Shown: positions 1-6,762 of the stretch, piece after piece
How the letters are laid out: the number at the start of each line of letters is the position of its first letter
Numbering within the stretch: the first letter of the stretch is position 1
DNA from: Anaerolineales bacterium
Lineage (GTDB): Bacteria; Chloroflexota; Anaerolineae; Anaerolineales; E44-bin32
Assembly (NCBI GenBank): GCA_023144145.1
Contig: JAGLGG010000021.1
Location: 1 to 7,872, forward strand
Direction of reading: 5' to 3'
Length of the DNA stretch: 7,872 nucleotides
Program-made: the position numbers and the translations under genes
Notes under the pieces: generated by a model
The model's input: the letters and a program-made list of their open reading frames with translations, nothing else
What the model was told of the DNA's origin: nothing
The model's database searches: none

Positions 1-2
1 CC

Positions 3-908
3 GATATTTCCCAATATGAAGGCCTAGGCCTTTCATTCAAACTGGGGGATGTGCTTGAGAGAAATTCCCTCACAAGCCCCACCTCCAATGCGGATGTGGT
101 CTTTCATCTCGTGGCTGCTCAAGAGAGTTTCGACCCTCAAGGATATTACGATCTGAACGTGGGAGGAACACGAAATCTTGTTGAAGCCTGCGCCGAGAAT
201 GAAACTCCCCCCGTTTTCATCCACGTCTCATCCATCTCAGCTGCGGGTCCTTCCCCTGACGGAGAACTTCGAAACGAGAAAGATCCCCCCTCCCCAATCT
301 CCCACTATGGACGAAGTAAATTAGCCAGCGAAGAAGTCCTCAGAGCTTGGGCTCACAAAGTGCCAATTACGATTATCAGGGCTCCTATAGTATTTGGTGA
401 GCGCGACAAAGACGTATATCAAATGTTTCAATGGATTAAGTACGGCCTACACCTCATCATTCCCCCTCGAGGAAGTTGTTTCTCCCTCATTCACGCTGCC
501 GACCTATCCAAGGGCTTACTTCGAGCGGCTCGTGAAGGGGAGCGGATCGATGGCGCCACCGCCCTTGACCCTTCCGGTAAGGGATTGTATTACTTCTCCT
601 ACGACCATCATCCCAGCTATGGTGAACTAGGCAAGATTGTTGCTACCTCACTCGGTAAATCCTCTGTCCGTCTGATTCGCGTTCCTCCTCCAATAACATG
701 GGTGATTGCAACGATCTACGAGATTGCAGCAAGGATCCGGAGAAAACCAAATATCTTAAGTTTTGATAAAGCCCGGGATGCATTCGCGGGTTCTTTGACT
801 TGTTCAGCGGATAAAGCCGAAAAACAGCTTGGATTCAAACCCGAAAAAACGTTAGAGCAACGCATGCGCCAGACCGCGCAATGGTACTTGGATAACGGGT
901 GGTTGTGA
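3..908 (+). CDS. NAD-dependent epimerase/dehydratase family protein (extended SDR), 5'-truncated by window edge
   Basis: The frame is open from the first in-frame codon at position 3 to TGA at 906-908, so the gene begins upstream of the window. About 301 residues are visible. The GTG at 51 is internal: the codons before it already read like the end of a Rossmann beta strand (SFKLGDVLERNSL, matching the usual GDVxDxxSL pattern). Counting from that GTG codon, ADVVFHLVA (14-22) is the NAD-side strand, SSIS (60-63) carries the catalytic Ser, and YGRSK (86-90) is the YxxxK catalytic motif. The segment ITIIRAPIVFGERD (106-119) follows, then LIHAADLSKGLLRAA (146-160), both typical of extended SDRs. 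The GxxGxxG cofactor loop must lie off the left edge. There is no membrane segment, so the protein is probably cytosolic. The fold is similar to dihydroflavonol-reductase/3-beta-HSD-like sugar or sterol-type enzymes, but the substrate cannot be told. The next gene on the same strand starts 104 bp later, so co-transcription is possible but not shown. Confidence 0.88.
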   Translation, partial: DISQYEGLGLSFKLGDVLERNSLTSPTSNADVVFHLVAAQESFDPQGYYDLNVGGTRNLVEACAENETPPVFIHVSSISAAGPSPDGELRNEKDPPSPISHYGRSKLASEEVLRAWAHKVPITIIRAPIVFGERDKDVYQMFQWIKYGLHLIIPPRGSCFSLIHAADLSKGLLRAAREGERIDGATALDPSGKGLYYFSYDHHPSYGELGKIVATSLGKSSVRLIRVPPPITWVIATIYEIAARIRRKPNILSFDKARDAFAGSLTCSADKAEKQLGFKPEKTLEQRMRQTAQWYLDNGWL

Positions 909-930
909 GCAAAACATGTGGGAACAAAAG

Positions 931-969
931 CAGGGGCGACGCGTGCTTACGCACGTTGCAGTCGCCCTG
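931..969. repeat. nested palindromic hairpin, likely dispersed intergenic repeat
   Basis: The outer arms GGGCGAC (934-940) and GTCGCCC (961-967) pair perfectly over 7 bp and extend to 931 and 969 if one G is bulged. Inside them CGTGC (942-946) and GCACG (951-955) form a second perfect 5-bp stem with a TTAC loop. Neither side has a proper T-run (downstream is CGAATACAAAAAG), so it is a poor intrinsic terminator. Its GC-rich, self-complementary make-up differs from the flanking DNA. I infer a dispersed palindromic element, which only a genome-wide search can confirm. Confidence 0.6.
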
Positions 970-1012
970 GCGAATACAAAAAGTCTGTACGGGAAGGAAG
1001 TAGGCTAGCTTC

Positions 1013-1903
1013 ATGCCCGCAATTCACATCGAGAAGTTCAAAGTCCGCCATTATGAATGTGACACCTACGGTCATCTCAACAATGCTGTCTACCTCAGGT
1101 ACATGCAACAAGCCGGGATCGAAGCAGCCGCCGCGGTTGGATTCACGGACGAGATGCACATTTCTTCAAATCGGAGCTGGATCCCCCGCATCACATCAAT
1201 TGATTACCTACACCCCGTCAGATATAGCGAAAAACTGGAAATAAAAACTTGGGTTGAGGGTGTGCGGCGCGTGCAATCCCGACGAAGATATGAGTTTCGT
1301 AAAGAGGGCAATAGTGAGCTCATTGCCACGGCTTACACCGACTGGGTATTCGTTGATCTGGAAACGGGCACTCCTGTTACGATACCTACTGATGTCTTGT
1401 CCGCCTTTTACCCGGAGGGCATCCCGCAAACACCCATGACGCGCCAGCATTTTCCCCAAGCTCCCCCTGCGCCAGCGGGAGTGTTTAAAGTGAATCGACG
1501 TGTAGAGTGGGGTTATTCTGACCCCATGCGACATCTTAACAATGCAGCTTACCTAAATTATGCGGAAGATTGCGTCGTCCAATTGACATCCTCATTGGGT
1601 TGGCCGATGAGTAAATGGATGGCGGAAGGGATTGCATTTGTCGCCAGGAAAAATGTCGTTGAGTATTTAAAGCCCGCATTCCTCGATGATGAATTAACCA
1701 TCGCAACATGGCTTTTCGATATTAAACCAGCCTCGCTGACGCGCCAATACGAGTTTTCGAACTCGGGCAACGGTGACCTGATCGCTCAACTACAAACAAA
1801 ATGGGTGATGATCAACTTGAATACACAAAAACCGATGAGAATCCCCAGTTATTTCCACGATGTATTCAAAAGCAACGTCTCTTCAACTCAGACATCAAGT
1901 TGA
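1013..1903 (+). CDS. double-hotdog acyl-ACP/acyl-CoA thioesterase-like protein
   Basis: This 296-residue protein contains two hotdog (4HBT/acyl-ACP thioesterase type) domains in tandem, roughly residues 5-135 and 158-285. Domain 1 shows CDTYGHLNN (16-24) with the Asp17 typical of 4HBT/YbgC enzymes, and domain 2 shows SDPMRHLNN (169-177) with Asp170. Each domain ends in a matching strand, WVFVDLETGTPVTIP (111-125) and WVMINLNTQKPMRIP (264-278), which is characteristic of acyl-ACP thioesterases. The family hydrolyses acyl thioesters to free acid and CoA or ACP in the cytoplasm; chain length cannot be read from sequence. The start is well fixed: an in-frame TAG at 1001 precedes it, and a purine-rich AAGGAAG (994-1000) lies 12 nt upstream of the ATG, a rather long spacing. 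The C-terminal tail after residue 285 is Ser/Thr-rich and probably disordered. It is convergent with the CBS gene, with only 27 bp between the stop codons. Confidence 0.88.
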   Translation: MPAIHIEKFKVRHYECDTYGHLNNAVYLRYMQQAGIEAAAAVGFTDEMHISSNRSWIPRITSIDYLHPVRYSEKLEIKTWVEGVRRVQSRRRYEFRKEGNSELIATAYTDWVFVDLETGTPVTIPTDVLSAFYPEGIPQTPMTRQHFPQAPPAPAGVFKVNRRVEWGYSDPMRHLNNAAYLNYAEDCVVQLTSSLGWPMSKWMAEGIAFVARKNVVEYLKPAFLDDELTIATWLFDIKPASLTRQYEFSNSGNGDLIAQLQTKWVMINLNTQKPMRIPSYFHDVFKSNVSSTQTSS

Positions 1904-1930
1904 ACAATTGCACGTAATCCAGGATCTATC

Positions 1931-2362
1931 CTACCCGCTGCGAATGTAGCTTTGCAACTGATCGATCATGAATTCCTGTTCAGCGATCACTGCCTTCACC
2001 ACATCACCTATAGAAATGATACCGATCAACTCTTCACCCTCGAATATCGGAAGATGACGAAAATGATGCTTCGTCATGAGTGCCATGCAATGTTCAATGG
2101 TGTGATCTACACCAAGGCCAATTACCTCAGAGGTCATGATCTCATCAACTTTAGTATCATGCGGGCGTTTTCCTTTAAGGGTCACTTTTCTGGCATAATC
2201 CCTCTCCGACATGATACCAATTAGCTTCCCTCCATCCATAACTACTACCGCACCGACATTCTTATCTGCCATCAATTCGAGCGCTTCGAAAACTGTGTCA
2301 TCAGGTTTCACTGACCACACGTAATAACCCTTTTGCTCTAGAAGGCTTTTAATCGTCACCAT
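1931..2362 (-). CDS. tandem CBS-domain protein
   Basis: The protein has 143 residues and is almost entirely two CBS motifs, a Bateman module. CBS1 covers about residues 14-66 and includes AVVVMDGGKLIGIMSERDYA (38-57). CBS2 covers about 74-130 and includes RHLPIFEGEELIGIISIGD (102-120). A short helical tail, EQEFMIDQLQSYIRSG, follows. Such modules commonly bind AMP, ATP or other adenosyl ligands and act as energy sensors; no catalytic domain is attached here, so it would work as a free-standing regulator or in trans. The frame stays open upstream to 2557, but I chose the ATG at 2362-2360 because a perfect AGGAGG sits 6 nt before it and because the CBS homology begins right after it. The partner is unknown. 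Its neighbour upstream on the same strand is the PFOR gene, separated by about 420 bp that includes a terminator and a separate promoter candidate, so it is probably transcribed on its own. Confidence 0.92.
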   Translation of the reverse strand: MVTIKSLLEQKGYYVWSVKPDDTVFEALELMADKNVGAVVVMDGGKLIGIMSERDYARKVTLKGKRPHDTKVDEIMTSEVIGLGVDHTIEHCMALMTKHHFRHLPIFEGEELIGIISIGDVVKAVIAEQEFMIDQLQSYIRSG

Positions 2363-2368
2363 CGTTTT

Positions 2369-2374
2369 CCTCCT
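2369..2374 (-). promoter_or_regulatory. Shine-Dalgarno AGGAGG deciding the CBS gene start
   Basis: CCTCCT on the plus strand reads AGGAGG on the minus strand, 6 nt (AAAACG) before the ATG at 2362. This perfect site rules out the longer in-frame starts further upstream, which have no CBS homology. Confidence 0.88.
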
Positions 2375-2435
2375 GCTTTGGCTTCCCACGGTTTTCCAGC
2401 ATTCATAAATACCGGCATCGATCAGGGTATATATG

Positions 2436-2572
2436 GGAAAAAGCCATAATTCACCGCCGCTAGCTTCGCTCGGCTTCACTCGCGATTTGAGAATGGCAAG
2501 CGGGGGCTTGGGGACTGCCACCCCTTTGGCTTTTTCCTTGGCAGAATCCTGCAGCAAGCTGCGGGGTTCTGC
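2436..2572 (-). other. highly structured segment upstream of the CBS gene (leader or dispersed repeat)
   Basis: Read on the minus strand this segment folds into several nested stems. GGAAAAAGCCA and TGGCTTTTTCC (plus-strand 2436-2446 and 2527-2537) are a perfect 11-bp inverted repeat enclosing 80 nt. Within that interval lies a hairpin pairing GCCG/CGGC and AGC/GCT around a GAA loop, with two bases bulged, and short GGGG/CCCC and CTC/GAG stems. A separate strong hairpin follows at 2541-2572. If transcription starts at the candidate promoter near 2622-2650, all of this would sit in a roughly 250-nt 5' leader of the CBS mRNA. I do not recognise a known riboswitch. A transposon-like or REP-type palindromic repeat is an equally good explanation; no flanking target-site duplication is evident. 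Confidence 0.45.
2541..2572 (-). repeat. 14-bp stem hairpin with CUUG tetraloop
   Basis: GCAGAATCCTGCAG (2541-2554) and CTGCGGGGTTCTGC (2559-2572) are complementary over 14 positions, two of them T/G wobbles, with a 4-nt loop. On the minus strand the loop is CTTG closed by G-C, a known stable RNA tetraloop. No T-run follows on either strand, so it is not a standard terminator. It may be a dispersed palindromic repeat or part of a structured RNA leader. Confidence 0.6.
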
Positions 2573-2621
2573 ACTTAGGATCTACTCCCACTCTTCCCAA
2601 TTGAGAAGACCTTATATAGAC

Positions 2622-2650
2622 ATTTTGGGTCATTTTGGTTCGAATGTCAA
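2622..2650 (-). promoter_or_regulatory. candidate sigma70-type promoter for the CBS gene
   Basis: On the minus strand a perfect TTGACA (2650-2645) is followed after 17 nt by CAAAAT (2627-2622), a 4/6 match to TATAAT. The spacer and -10 contain two consecutive 10-bp copies of a CCAAAATG-type unit (2621-2640). The start codon is about 260 nt further on, implying a long leader. The -35 is strong and the -10 is weak; an alternative TATATA lies at 2612-2617. Confidence 0.4.
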
Positions 2651-2693
2651 TTAGGAATTTATTTTTATCCTGCAATAATTACTGTCGATCTTA

Positions 2694-2736
2694 TAAATTT
2701 AAGGAAATCGTGCTGCCGGATCACTGGCAGCACGAT
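2694..2736 (-). terminator. intrinsic terminator for the PFOR gene
   Basis: ATCGTGCTGCC (2707-2717) and GGCAGCACGAT (2726-2736) form a perfect 11-bp stem with an 8-nt loop, 46 bp past the PFOR stop codon. On the minus strand the stem is followed by TTCCTTAAATTTATAAG, a T-rich although interrupted tract. This is the expected place and orientation for ending the PFOR transcript. Confidence 0.72.
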
Positions 2737-2782
2737 GATCAATAGCATGCTATTTCCACAGCGCTACGATGCGCTGACGTTC

Positions 2783-5700
2783 CTACAGGTCAAGACTCGC
2801 CATCTGTTCGAAGAATTTCCAGCGAGTGCTAACATCCTCCTTGATGGCTTCCAAAAGCATGTTCGCTCGATCCGGGTTAGCCTGGCGTAATGCTCGGAAA
2901 CGATTTTGTTTGTACATGAACTCTTCGATATTATCAGTAGGTGCTTTCGAATCGAGCTGCAACGGGTTCTTTCCCTGCTCTGCCAACGTTGGGTTGAATC
3001 GGTAAAGGGGCCAAAAGCCACATTGGGCTGCGTCTACGTGTAAGTCTGTCGCAGTTTCCATATCGATACCATGTGCAATGCAATGGCTATACGCGATGAT
3101 CATGGATGGACCTTTATAGGCCTCAGCTTCCTGGAAGGCTTTCACCAACTGCGTCATGTTCGCCCCGTAGGCGACCTGTGCGACGTATATGTTTCCATAC
3201 GTCATTGCAATTGCGCCCAAATCTTTCTTGGGCAAATTCTTGCCAGCAGAAGCGAACTTTGCGATTGCTCCGCGCGGGGTTGCTTTAGATGCCTGTCCGC
3301 CAGTGTTCGAGTAAACGCCTGTGTCGAGCACTAATACATTCACATCTCGTCCGGATGCTAAAACATGATCCAGCCCACCGTAGCCAATATCGTAGGCCCA
3401 ACCATCGCCGCCAACGATCCATACAGATTTCGGAACCAGGAAATCAGCAACGCTTTCCAAGCGCTGCGCCAGCGGGGAATCAAGTCCTTTGAGGTAAGCC
3501 TTCAGTTCTTCAACTCGTGCTCTTTGAGCCTCGATGGCTTCAAATCCCTCCAGCTCGGCTGATTTGATTGCCTCAATCAGTTCAGCTACTCCATTTCCAG
3601 GCACTTGCTCTAAGAGCTCTGTTGCCATGGTATTGAGTTTCTCAACCGTCAACTGCATCCCGAAACCAAACTCTGCGTTATCCTCGAAGAGGGAATTGGA
3701 CCACGCTGGCCCACGCCCATCGAAACGCGGAGTATAGGGAGTTGTGGGAAGATTGCCACCGTAAATCGATGAACAACCAGTCGCATTAGCAATCAACATC
3801 CGATCACCAAAGAGCTGAGTAAGAAGTTTCACATAGGGAGTTTCACCACATCCCGCACAAGCACCTGAAAACTCGAACATTGTGGGCATATATTGTGAAC
3901 CCTTGGTTGTGAAGGGGTTGAACAACTTCACGTCCGGATCGGGTATGGTGAGGAAATAGTCCCACTTCGCGACTTCTCTCTCGCGAATGGGCAGCTGCAT
4001 CTCCATATTGATCGCTTTTCGATCTGTCTTGTTGCCCTCTTCATCCTTTGCATACGCAGGGCAAATATAAACACAATTCCCACATCCTGTGCAATCTTCC
4101 GGTGCAACCTGAAGAGTGTATAACAACCCCTCCAACCCTCTTCCCTTTGCAGCAACTGCTTGCCATCCTTCTGGAGAGTTTCCGTTTGAAAAGGACTCGG
4201 CATAGATCTTTGGCCGGATGGTGGCGTGCGGGCATACAAAAGAGCACTGATTACATTGGATACATACTTCCGGATCCCAAACGGGAATTTCTTGCGCAAC
4301 GTTCCGCTTTTCATACTTTGTTGTCCCGACGGGGTACGTTCCATCCTCGGGCATCGCAGAGACGGGTAGATCATCTCCCTTTTTGGAAATCATCATTGCG
4401 GTCACATTCTGCACAAACTCCGGAGCGCCCGCGGGGACCGGTGGAATGATACGAGTTTTGCTTGTGGCTACTTCGGGCAAAGGAACCTGGTGAATACGCT
4501 CTCTTGCCAAGCTAGCCGCTTTGATATTCATGTCGACGACAGCCTGTCCCTTGGATCCATAGGTATCCACAACTGCCAATTCGATCATCTTCAGTGATTC
4601 TTCATCCGATATGACATCCGATATATCGAAGAATGCACTCTGCATAATCACATTGATCCTTCCCCCCAACCCCAAGGATCTTGCCAACGAATATGCATCG
4701 ATAACAAAGAATTTGGCCTTCTTTTCGATCAACGCCTCTTGTACTTCCAATGGGAGGTGATCCCAAACCTCATCAGCTTTGTAGGGGCTATTTAGAAGAA
4801 AAGTCCCTGCTTGCCGTAGATGCGATAGGATTTCATACCGCTCCAAGAAATTGAACGCATGGCATGCCAGGAATTCTGCCTGATCGATCACATAGGTGCT
4901 TAGGATCGGATTCTTGCTGAATCGTAAGTGCGAGATGGTCATCGATCCGGACTTTTTCGAATCGTACACGAAGTAGGCCTGCGCATAATTGTCGGTAGCT
5001 TTACCAATAATCTTTATGGAATTCTTGTTAGCGCCGACCGTTCCATCTGCTCCAAGACCATAGAACATCGCTCTGTGTACGCCTTCATCCGAAGATGAGA
5101 ATGAGGCATCCCAGGGCAGATTCGTCTTCGTAACGTCATCGATTATTCCAACCGTAAAATGATTCTTAGGTTGCTCGGACGAGAGGTTATCTAAAACCGA
5201 TTTTGCCATCCCGGGGTTGAATTCTTTTGAGCCAAGACCATAACGACCACCCACCACATCTGGTCTCACATCACGCTCAATCATGCCTCTGGTCACAGCC
5301 TCACTAATTGCATTCTGAACATCGAGGTAAAGTGGTTCACCCGCTGAACCAGGTTCTTTCGTGCGATCTAAGACAGCGATACGTTTGACGCTCTTCGGTA
5401 AACTGGCAATGAAGCTGTCAACGTCGAAAGGTCGGTAGAGTCGCACCTTCACCACACCGACCTTCTCTCCTTGAGAATTGAGAAACTCAACAACTTCGTG
5501 CATCGTATCAGCGCCAGAACCCATCAATACAACTACTCGCTCAGCATCTGGAGCGCCGATGTAATCAAAGAGGTTGTAGCGTCGGCCCACAAGTTTATAA
5601 AATCGATCCATCGCAGCTTGAACGATTTGCGGTGTTTTCAAATAATATTGATTTACAGTTTCCCGCGCTTGGAAGAACACGTCCGGGTTTTGCGCAGTGC

Positions 5701-6364
5701 CTCGCACGGAGGGACGATCCGGCGATAGACCCCTCTGACGATGCTTGATCACATCTTCCTCATCGATCATTGCTCTCATATCATCGATGGTCAGCTCTTC
5801 AATCTTTTGAATTTCGTGGGACGTTCTAAACCCATCGAAAAAATGCAAAAATGGGATTCTAGTTTTCAATGTAGAGGTCTGAGAAATGAGGGCGAGATCC
5901 ATTACTTCTTGCGGATCGCTGGATGCCAGCATTCCCCATCCTGTCGACCTTGCTGTCATAACGTCAGAGTGATCTCCAAAAATCGAAAGTGCCTGTGCTG
6001 AAACTGCCCTTGCGGCAATGTGAAAAACCGCCGGGGTTAGCTCTCCAGCGATCTTAAACATATTTGGAATCATCAGAAGTAAGCCCTGGGAGGCGGTAAA
6101 AGTTGTGGTCAATGCGCCCGTTGTCAAGGCGCCATGAACAGCACCTGCTGCTCCACCCTCCGCCTGCATTTCAACCACAATTGGAACCGTCCCAAAGATA
6201 TTTACTTCTCCTCGCGCAGCTTTCTCATCAGCGATCTCACCCATTGCGGATGAGGGCGTGATTGGATAAATCGCAATCACCTCATTCGTAGCGTAAGCAA
6301 CATGGGCGGCAGCCGCGTTACCATCGTAAGGAAGAACCTTTCTTTCGGCACCTATGCCTGCCAT
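2783..6364 (-). CDS. nifJ: pyruvate:ferredoxin (flavodoxin) oxidoreductase, single-chain
   Basis: This cytosolic enzyme converts pyruvate, CoA and oxidised ferredoxin to acetyl-CoA, CO2 and reduced ferredoxin. The 1193 residues carry all family domains in order. The N-terminal domain has IYPITPSSAMGE (32-43), VEMQAEGGAAGA (64-75) with the candidate thiamine-activating Glu69, and Arg119 before FGDHSDVM. GLGADGTVGANK (436-447) marks the middle domain. Two ferredoxin-type [4Fe-4S] motifs follow, Cys701/704/707/711 and Cys758/761/764/768. The proximal cluster ligands are Cys836, Cys839, Cys864 and Cys1095. The thiamine diphosphate motif runs from GGDGWAYDIGYGG (985-997) to YSNTGGQ (1018-1024). 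Spacings between the proximal-cluster cysteines equal those I recall for the Desulfovibrio africanus enzyme (3, 25, 231). The C-terminal extension of that enzyme is absent: this protein stops at RWKFFEQMASLDL. The start is supported by AAAGGAG (6377-6371) 6 nt upstream. It is transcribed alone, divergently from the DHOD-like gene. Confidence 0.97.
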   Translation of the reverse strand: MAGIGAERKVLPYDGNAAAAHVAYATNEVIAIYPITPSSAMGEIADEKAARGEVNIFGTVPIVVEMQAEGGAAGAVHGALTTGALTTTFTASQGLLLMIPNMFKIAGELTPAVFHIAARAVSAQALSIFGDHSDVMTARSTGWGMLASSDPQEVMDLALISQTSTLKTRIPFLHFFDGFRTSHEIQKIEELTIDDMRAMIDEEDVIKHRQRGLSPDRPSVRGTAQNPDVFFQARETVNQYYLKTPQIVQAAMDRFYKLVGRRYNLFDYIGAPDAERVVVLMGSGADTMHEVVEFLNSQGEKVGVVKVRLYRPFDVDSFIASLPKSVKRIAVLDRTKEPGSAGEPLYLDVQNAISEAVTRGMIERDVRPDVVGGRYGLGSKEFNPGMAKSVLDNLSSEQPKNHFTVGIIDDVTKTNLPWDASFSSSDEGVHRAMFYGLGADGTVGANKNSIKIIGKATDNYAQAYFVYDSKKSGSMTISHLRFSKNPILSTYVIDQAEFLACHAFNFLERYEILSHLRQAGTFLLNSPYKADEVWDHLPLEVQEALIEKKAKFFVIDAYSLARSLGLGGRINVIMQSAFFDISDVISDEESLKMIELAVVDTYGSKGQAVVDMNIKAASLARERIHQVPLPEVATSKTRIIPPVPAGAPEFVQNVTAMMISKKGDDLPVSAMPEDGTYPVGTTKYEKRNVAQEIPVWDPEVCIQCNQCSFVCPHATIRPKIYAESFSNGNSPEGWQAVAAKGRGLEGLLYTLQVAPEDCTGCGNCVYICPAYAKDEEGNKTDRKAINMEMQLPIREREVAKWDYFLTIPDPDVKLFNPFTTKGSQYMPTMFEFSGACAGCGETPYVKLLTQLFGDRMLIANATGCSSIYGGNLPTTPYTPRFDGRGPAWSNSLFEDNAEFGFGMQLTVEKLNTMATELLEQVPGNGVAELIEAIKSAELEGFEAIEAQRARVEELKAYLKGLDSPLAQRLESVADFLVPKSVWIVGGDGWAYDIGYGGLDHVLASGRDVNVLVLDTGVYSNTGGQASKATPRGAIAKFASAGKNLPKKDLGAIAMTYGNIYVAQVAYGANMTQLVKAFQEAEAYKGPSMIIAYSHCIAHGIDMETATDLHVDAAQCGFWPLYRFNPTLAEQGKNPLQLDSKAPTDNIEEFMYKQNRFRALRQANPDRANMLLEAIKEDVSTRWKFFEQMASLDL

Positions 6365-6416
6365 TCTTGTCTCCTTTCAAGACCACGATAAAACAAGTCC
6401 GAAGCGAACTGTATTC

Positions 6417-6445
6417 GTTATACTGTCAACCCATGAGTGTATCCA
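6417..6445 (-). promoter_or_regulatory. nifJ: candidate promoter for PFOR
   Basis: On the minus strand TGGATA (6445-6440, 4/6 match) and TATAAC (6422-6417, 5/6 match) are 17 nt apart, giving a leader of about 45 nt before the ATG. A perfect TTGACA (6429-6424) also lies here but has no good -10 at the right distance. An imperfect inverted repeat, ACTGTAT (6408-6414) and ATACTGT (6420-6426) with one mismatched pair, overlaps the -10. Confidence 0.45.
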
Positions 6446-6702
6446 GATTTCATCAGAAACAATAGTGAAGAAGGCATCGCTATTTGGAGGACACCTGTCA
6501 CAATAATTTACTCCAGTAATTCATTGAAAAAAATAGAGCCCGATCAGATACTTCGTGAGACAACTATAGACCACCGGGCCACAAAATACCGCATATCTCA
6601 TGGTCCCCCGAATTCGATTTGTCTGGTTCAATAGAAAGATCAAAGGAATGCGTGGCATAAGGGAGCAGAGAAACCTACAATTTTTGATATCTGAGGCTAG
6701 AT

Positions 6703-6731
6703 GAGGTTTGTACATTCAAGCATCGTATAAT
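6703..6731 (+). promoter_or_regulatory. candidate promoter for the DHOD-like gene
   Basis: A perfect TATAAT (6726-6731) lies about 32 nt before the ATG at 6763, giving a short leader of about 25 nt. The -35 region is weak (GAGGTT at 6703-6708, 17-nt spacer); TTGTAC at 6708-6713 is closer to consensus but only 12 nt away. A weak -35 next to a consensus -10 may point to activator dependence, which is an inference. Confidence 0.5.
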
Positions 6732-6762
6732 TAGTACGTATTCTCAACTGGAGGATTTTTTA

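Larger units (their letters stand above)
6365..6762. other. divergent intergenic regulatory region between PFOR and DHOD-like genes
   Basis: This 398-bp gap is AT-rich compared with the flanking genes. It contains a promoter candidate at each end and no recognisable gene. A half-site resembling a Rex site (TCACAA, 6498-6503) and a small palindrome TTACT-CC-AGTAA (6508-6519) are present, but I see no full operator for Rex, FNR or CRP. A second weak plus-strand promoter (TTGAAA at 6525, GATACT at 6547) is possible. The 6540-6700 stretch holds nothing I can name. Confidence 0.5.

Noticed and set aside
51..53. GTG as the start of the SDR gene
   Set aside because: The frame is open to the left edge and the codons before it fit the SDR fold, so this is an internal Val codon of a truncated gene.
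918..1244. Plus-strand ORF overlapping the hairpin and the thioesterase start
   Set aside because: It is out of frame with the clear thioesterase gene and begins inside the palindromic repeat.
1921..1932. AGGAT-CT-ATCCT palindrome between convergent genes as a bidirectional terminator
   Set aside because: The 2-nt loop is too small for a stable hairpin, there is no T-run, and it overlaps the CBS stop codon.
2363..2557. A 65-codon in-frame N-terminal extension of the CBS protein
   Set aside because: The extension has no CBS-like or other recognisable sequence, overlaps strong hairpins, and a perfect AGGAGG directs starting at 2362.
2460..2675. Minus-strand 71-codon ORF upstream of the CBS gene
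   Set aside because: It spans the promoter candidate and the hairpins, and its translation resembles no family.
3928..4449. ORFs on both strands inside the PFOR gene
   Set aside because: They are shadows of the Fe-S domain region of PFOR, rich in Cys/Arg through frame shift, without their own start signals.
6498..6503. TCACAA as a Rex or CRP-type operator
   Set aside because: Only one half-site is present; the matching half at the proper spacing is missing.
6437..6634. Small plus-strand ORF in the divergent gap
   Set aside because: It has no ribosome binding site in front of its GTG and no recognisable motif, and it overlaps the PFOR promoter candidate and another ORF on the opposite strand.
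6521..6715. Small minus-strand ORF in the divergent gap
   Set aside because: The protein has no recognisable features, and the ORF lies across from another equally weak ORF. It looks like chance.
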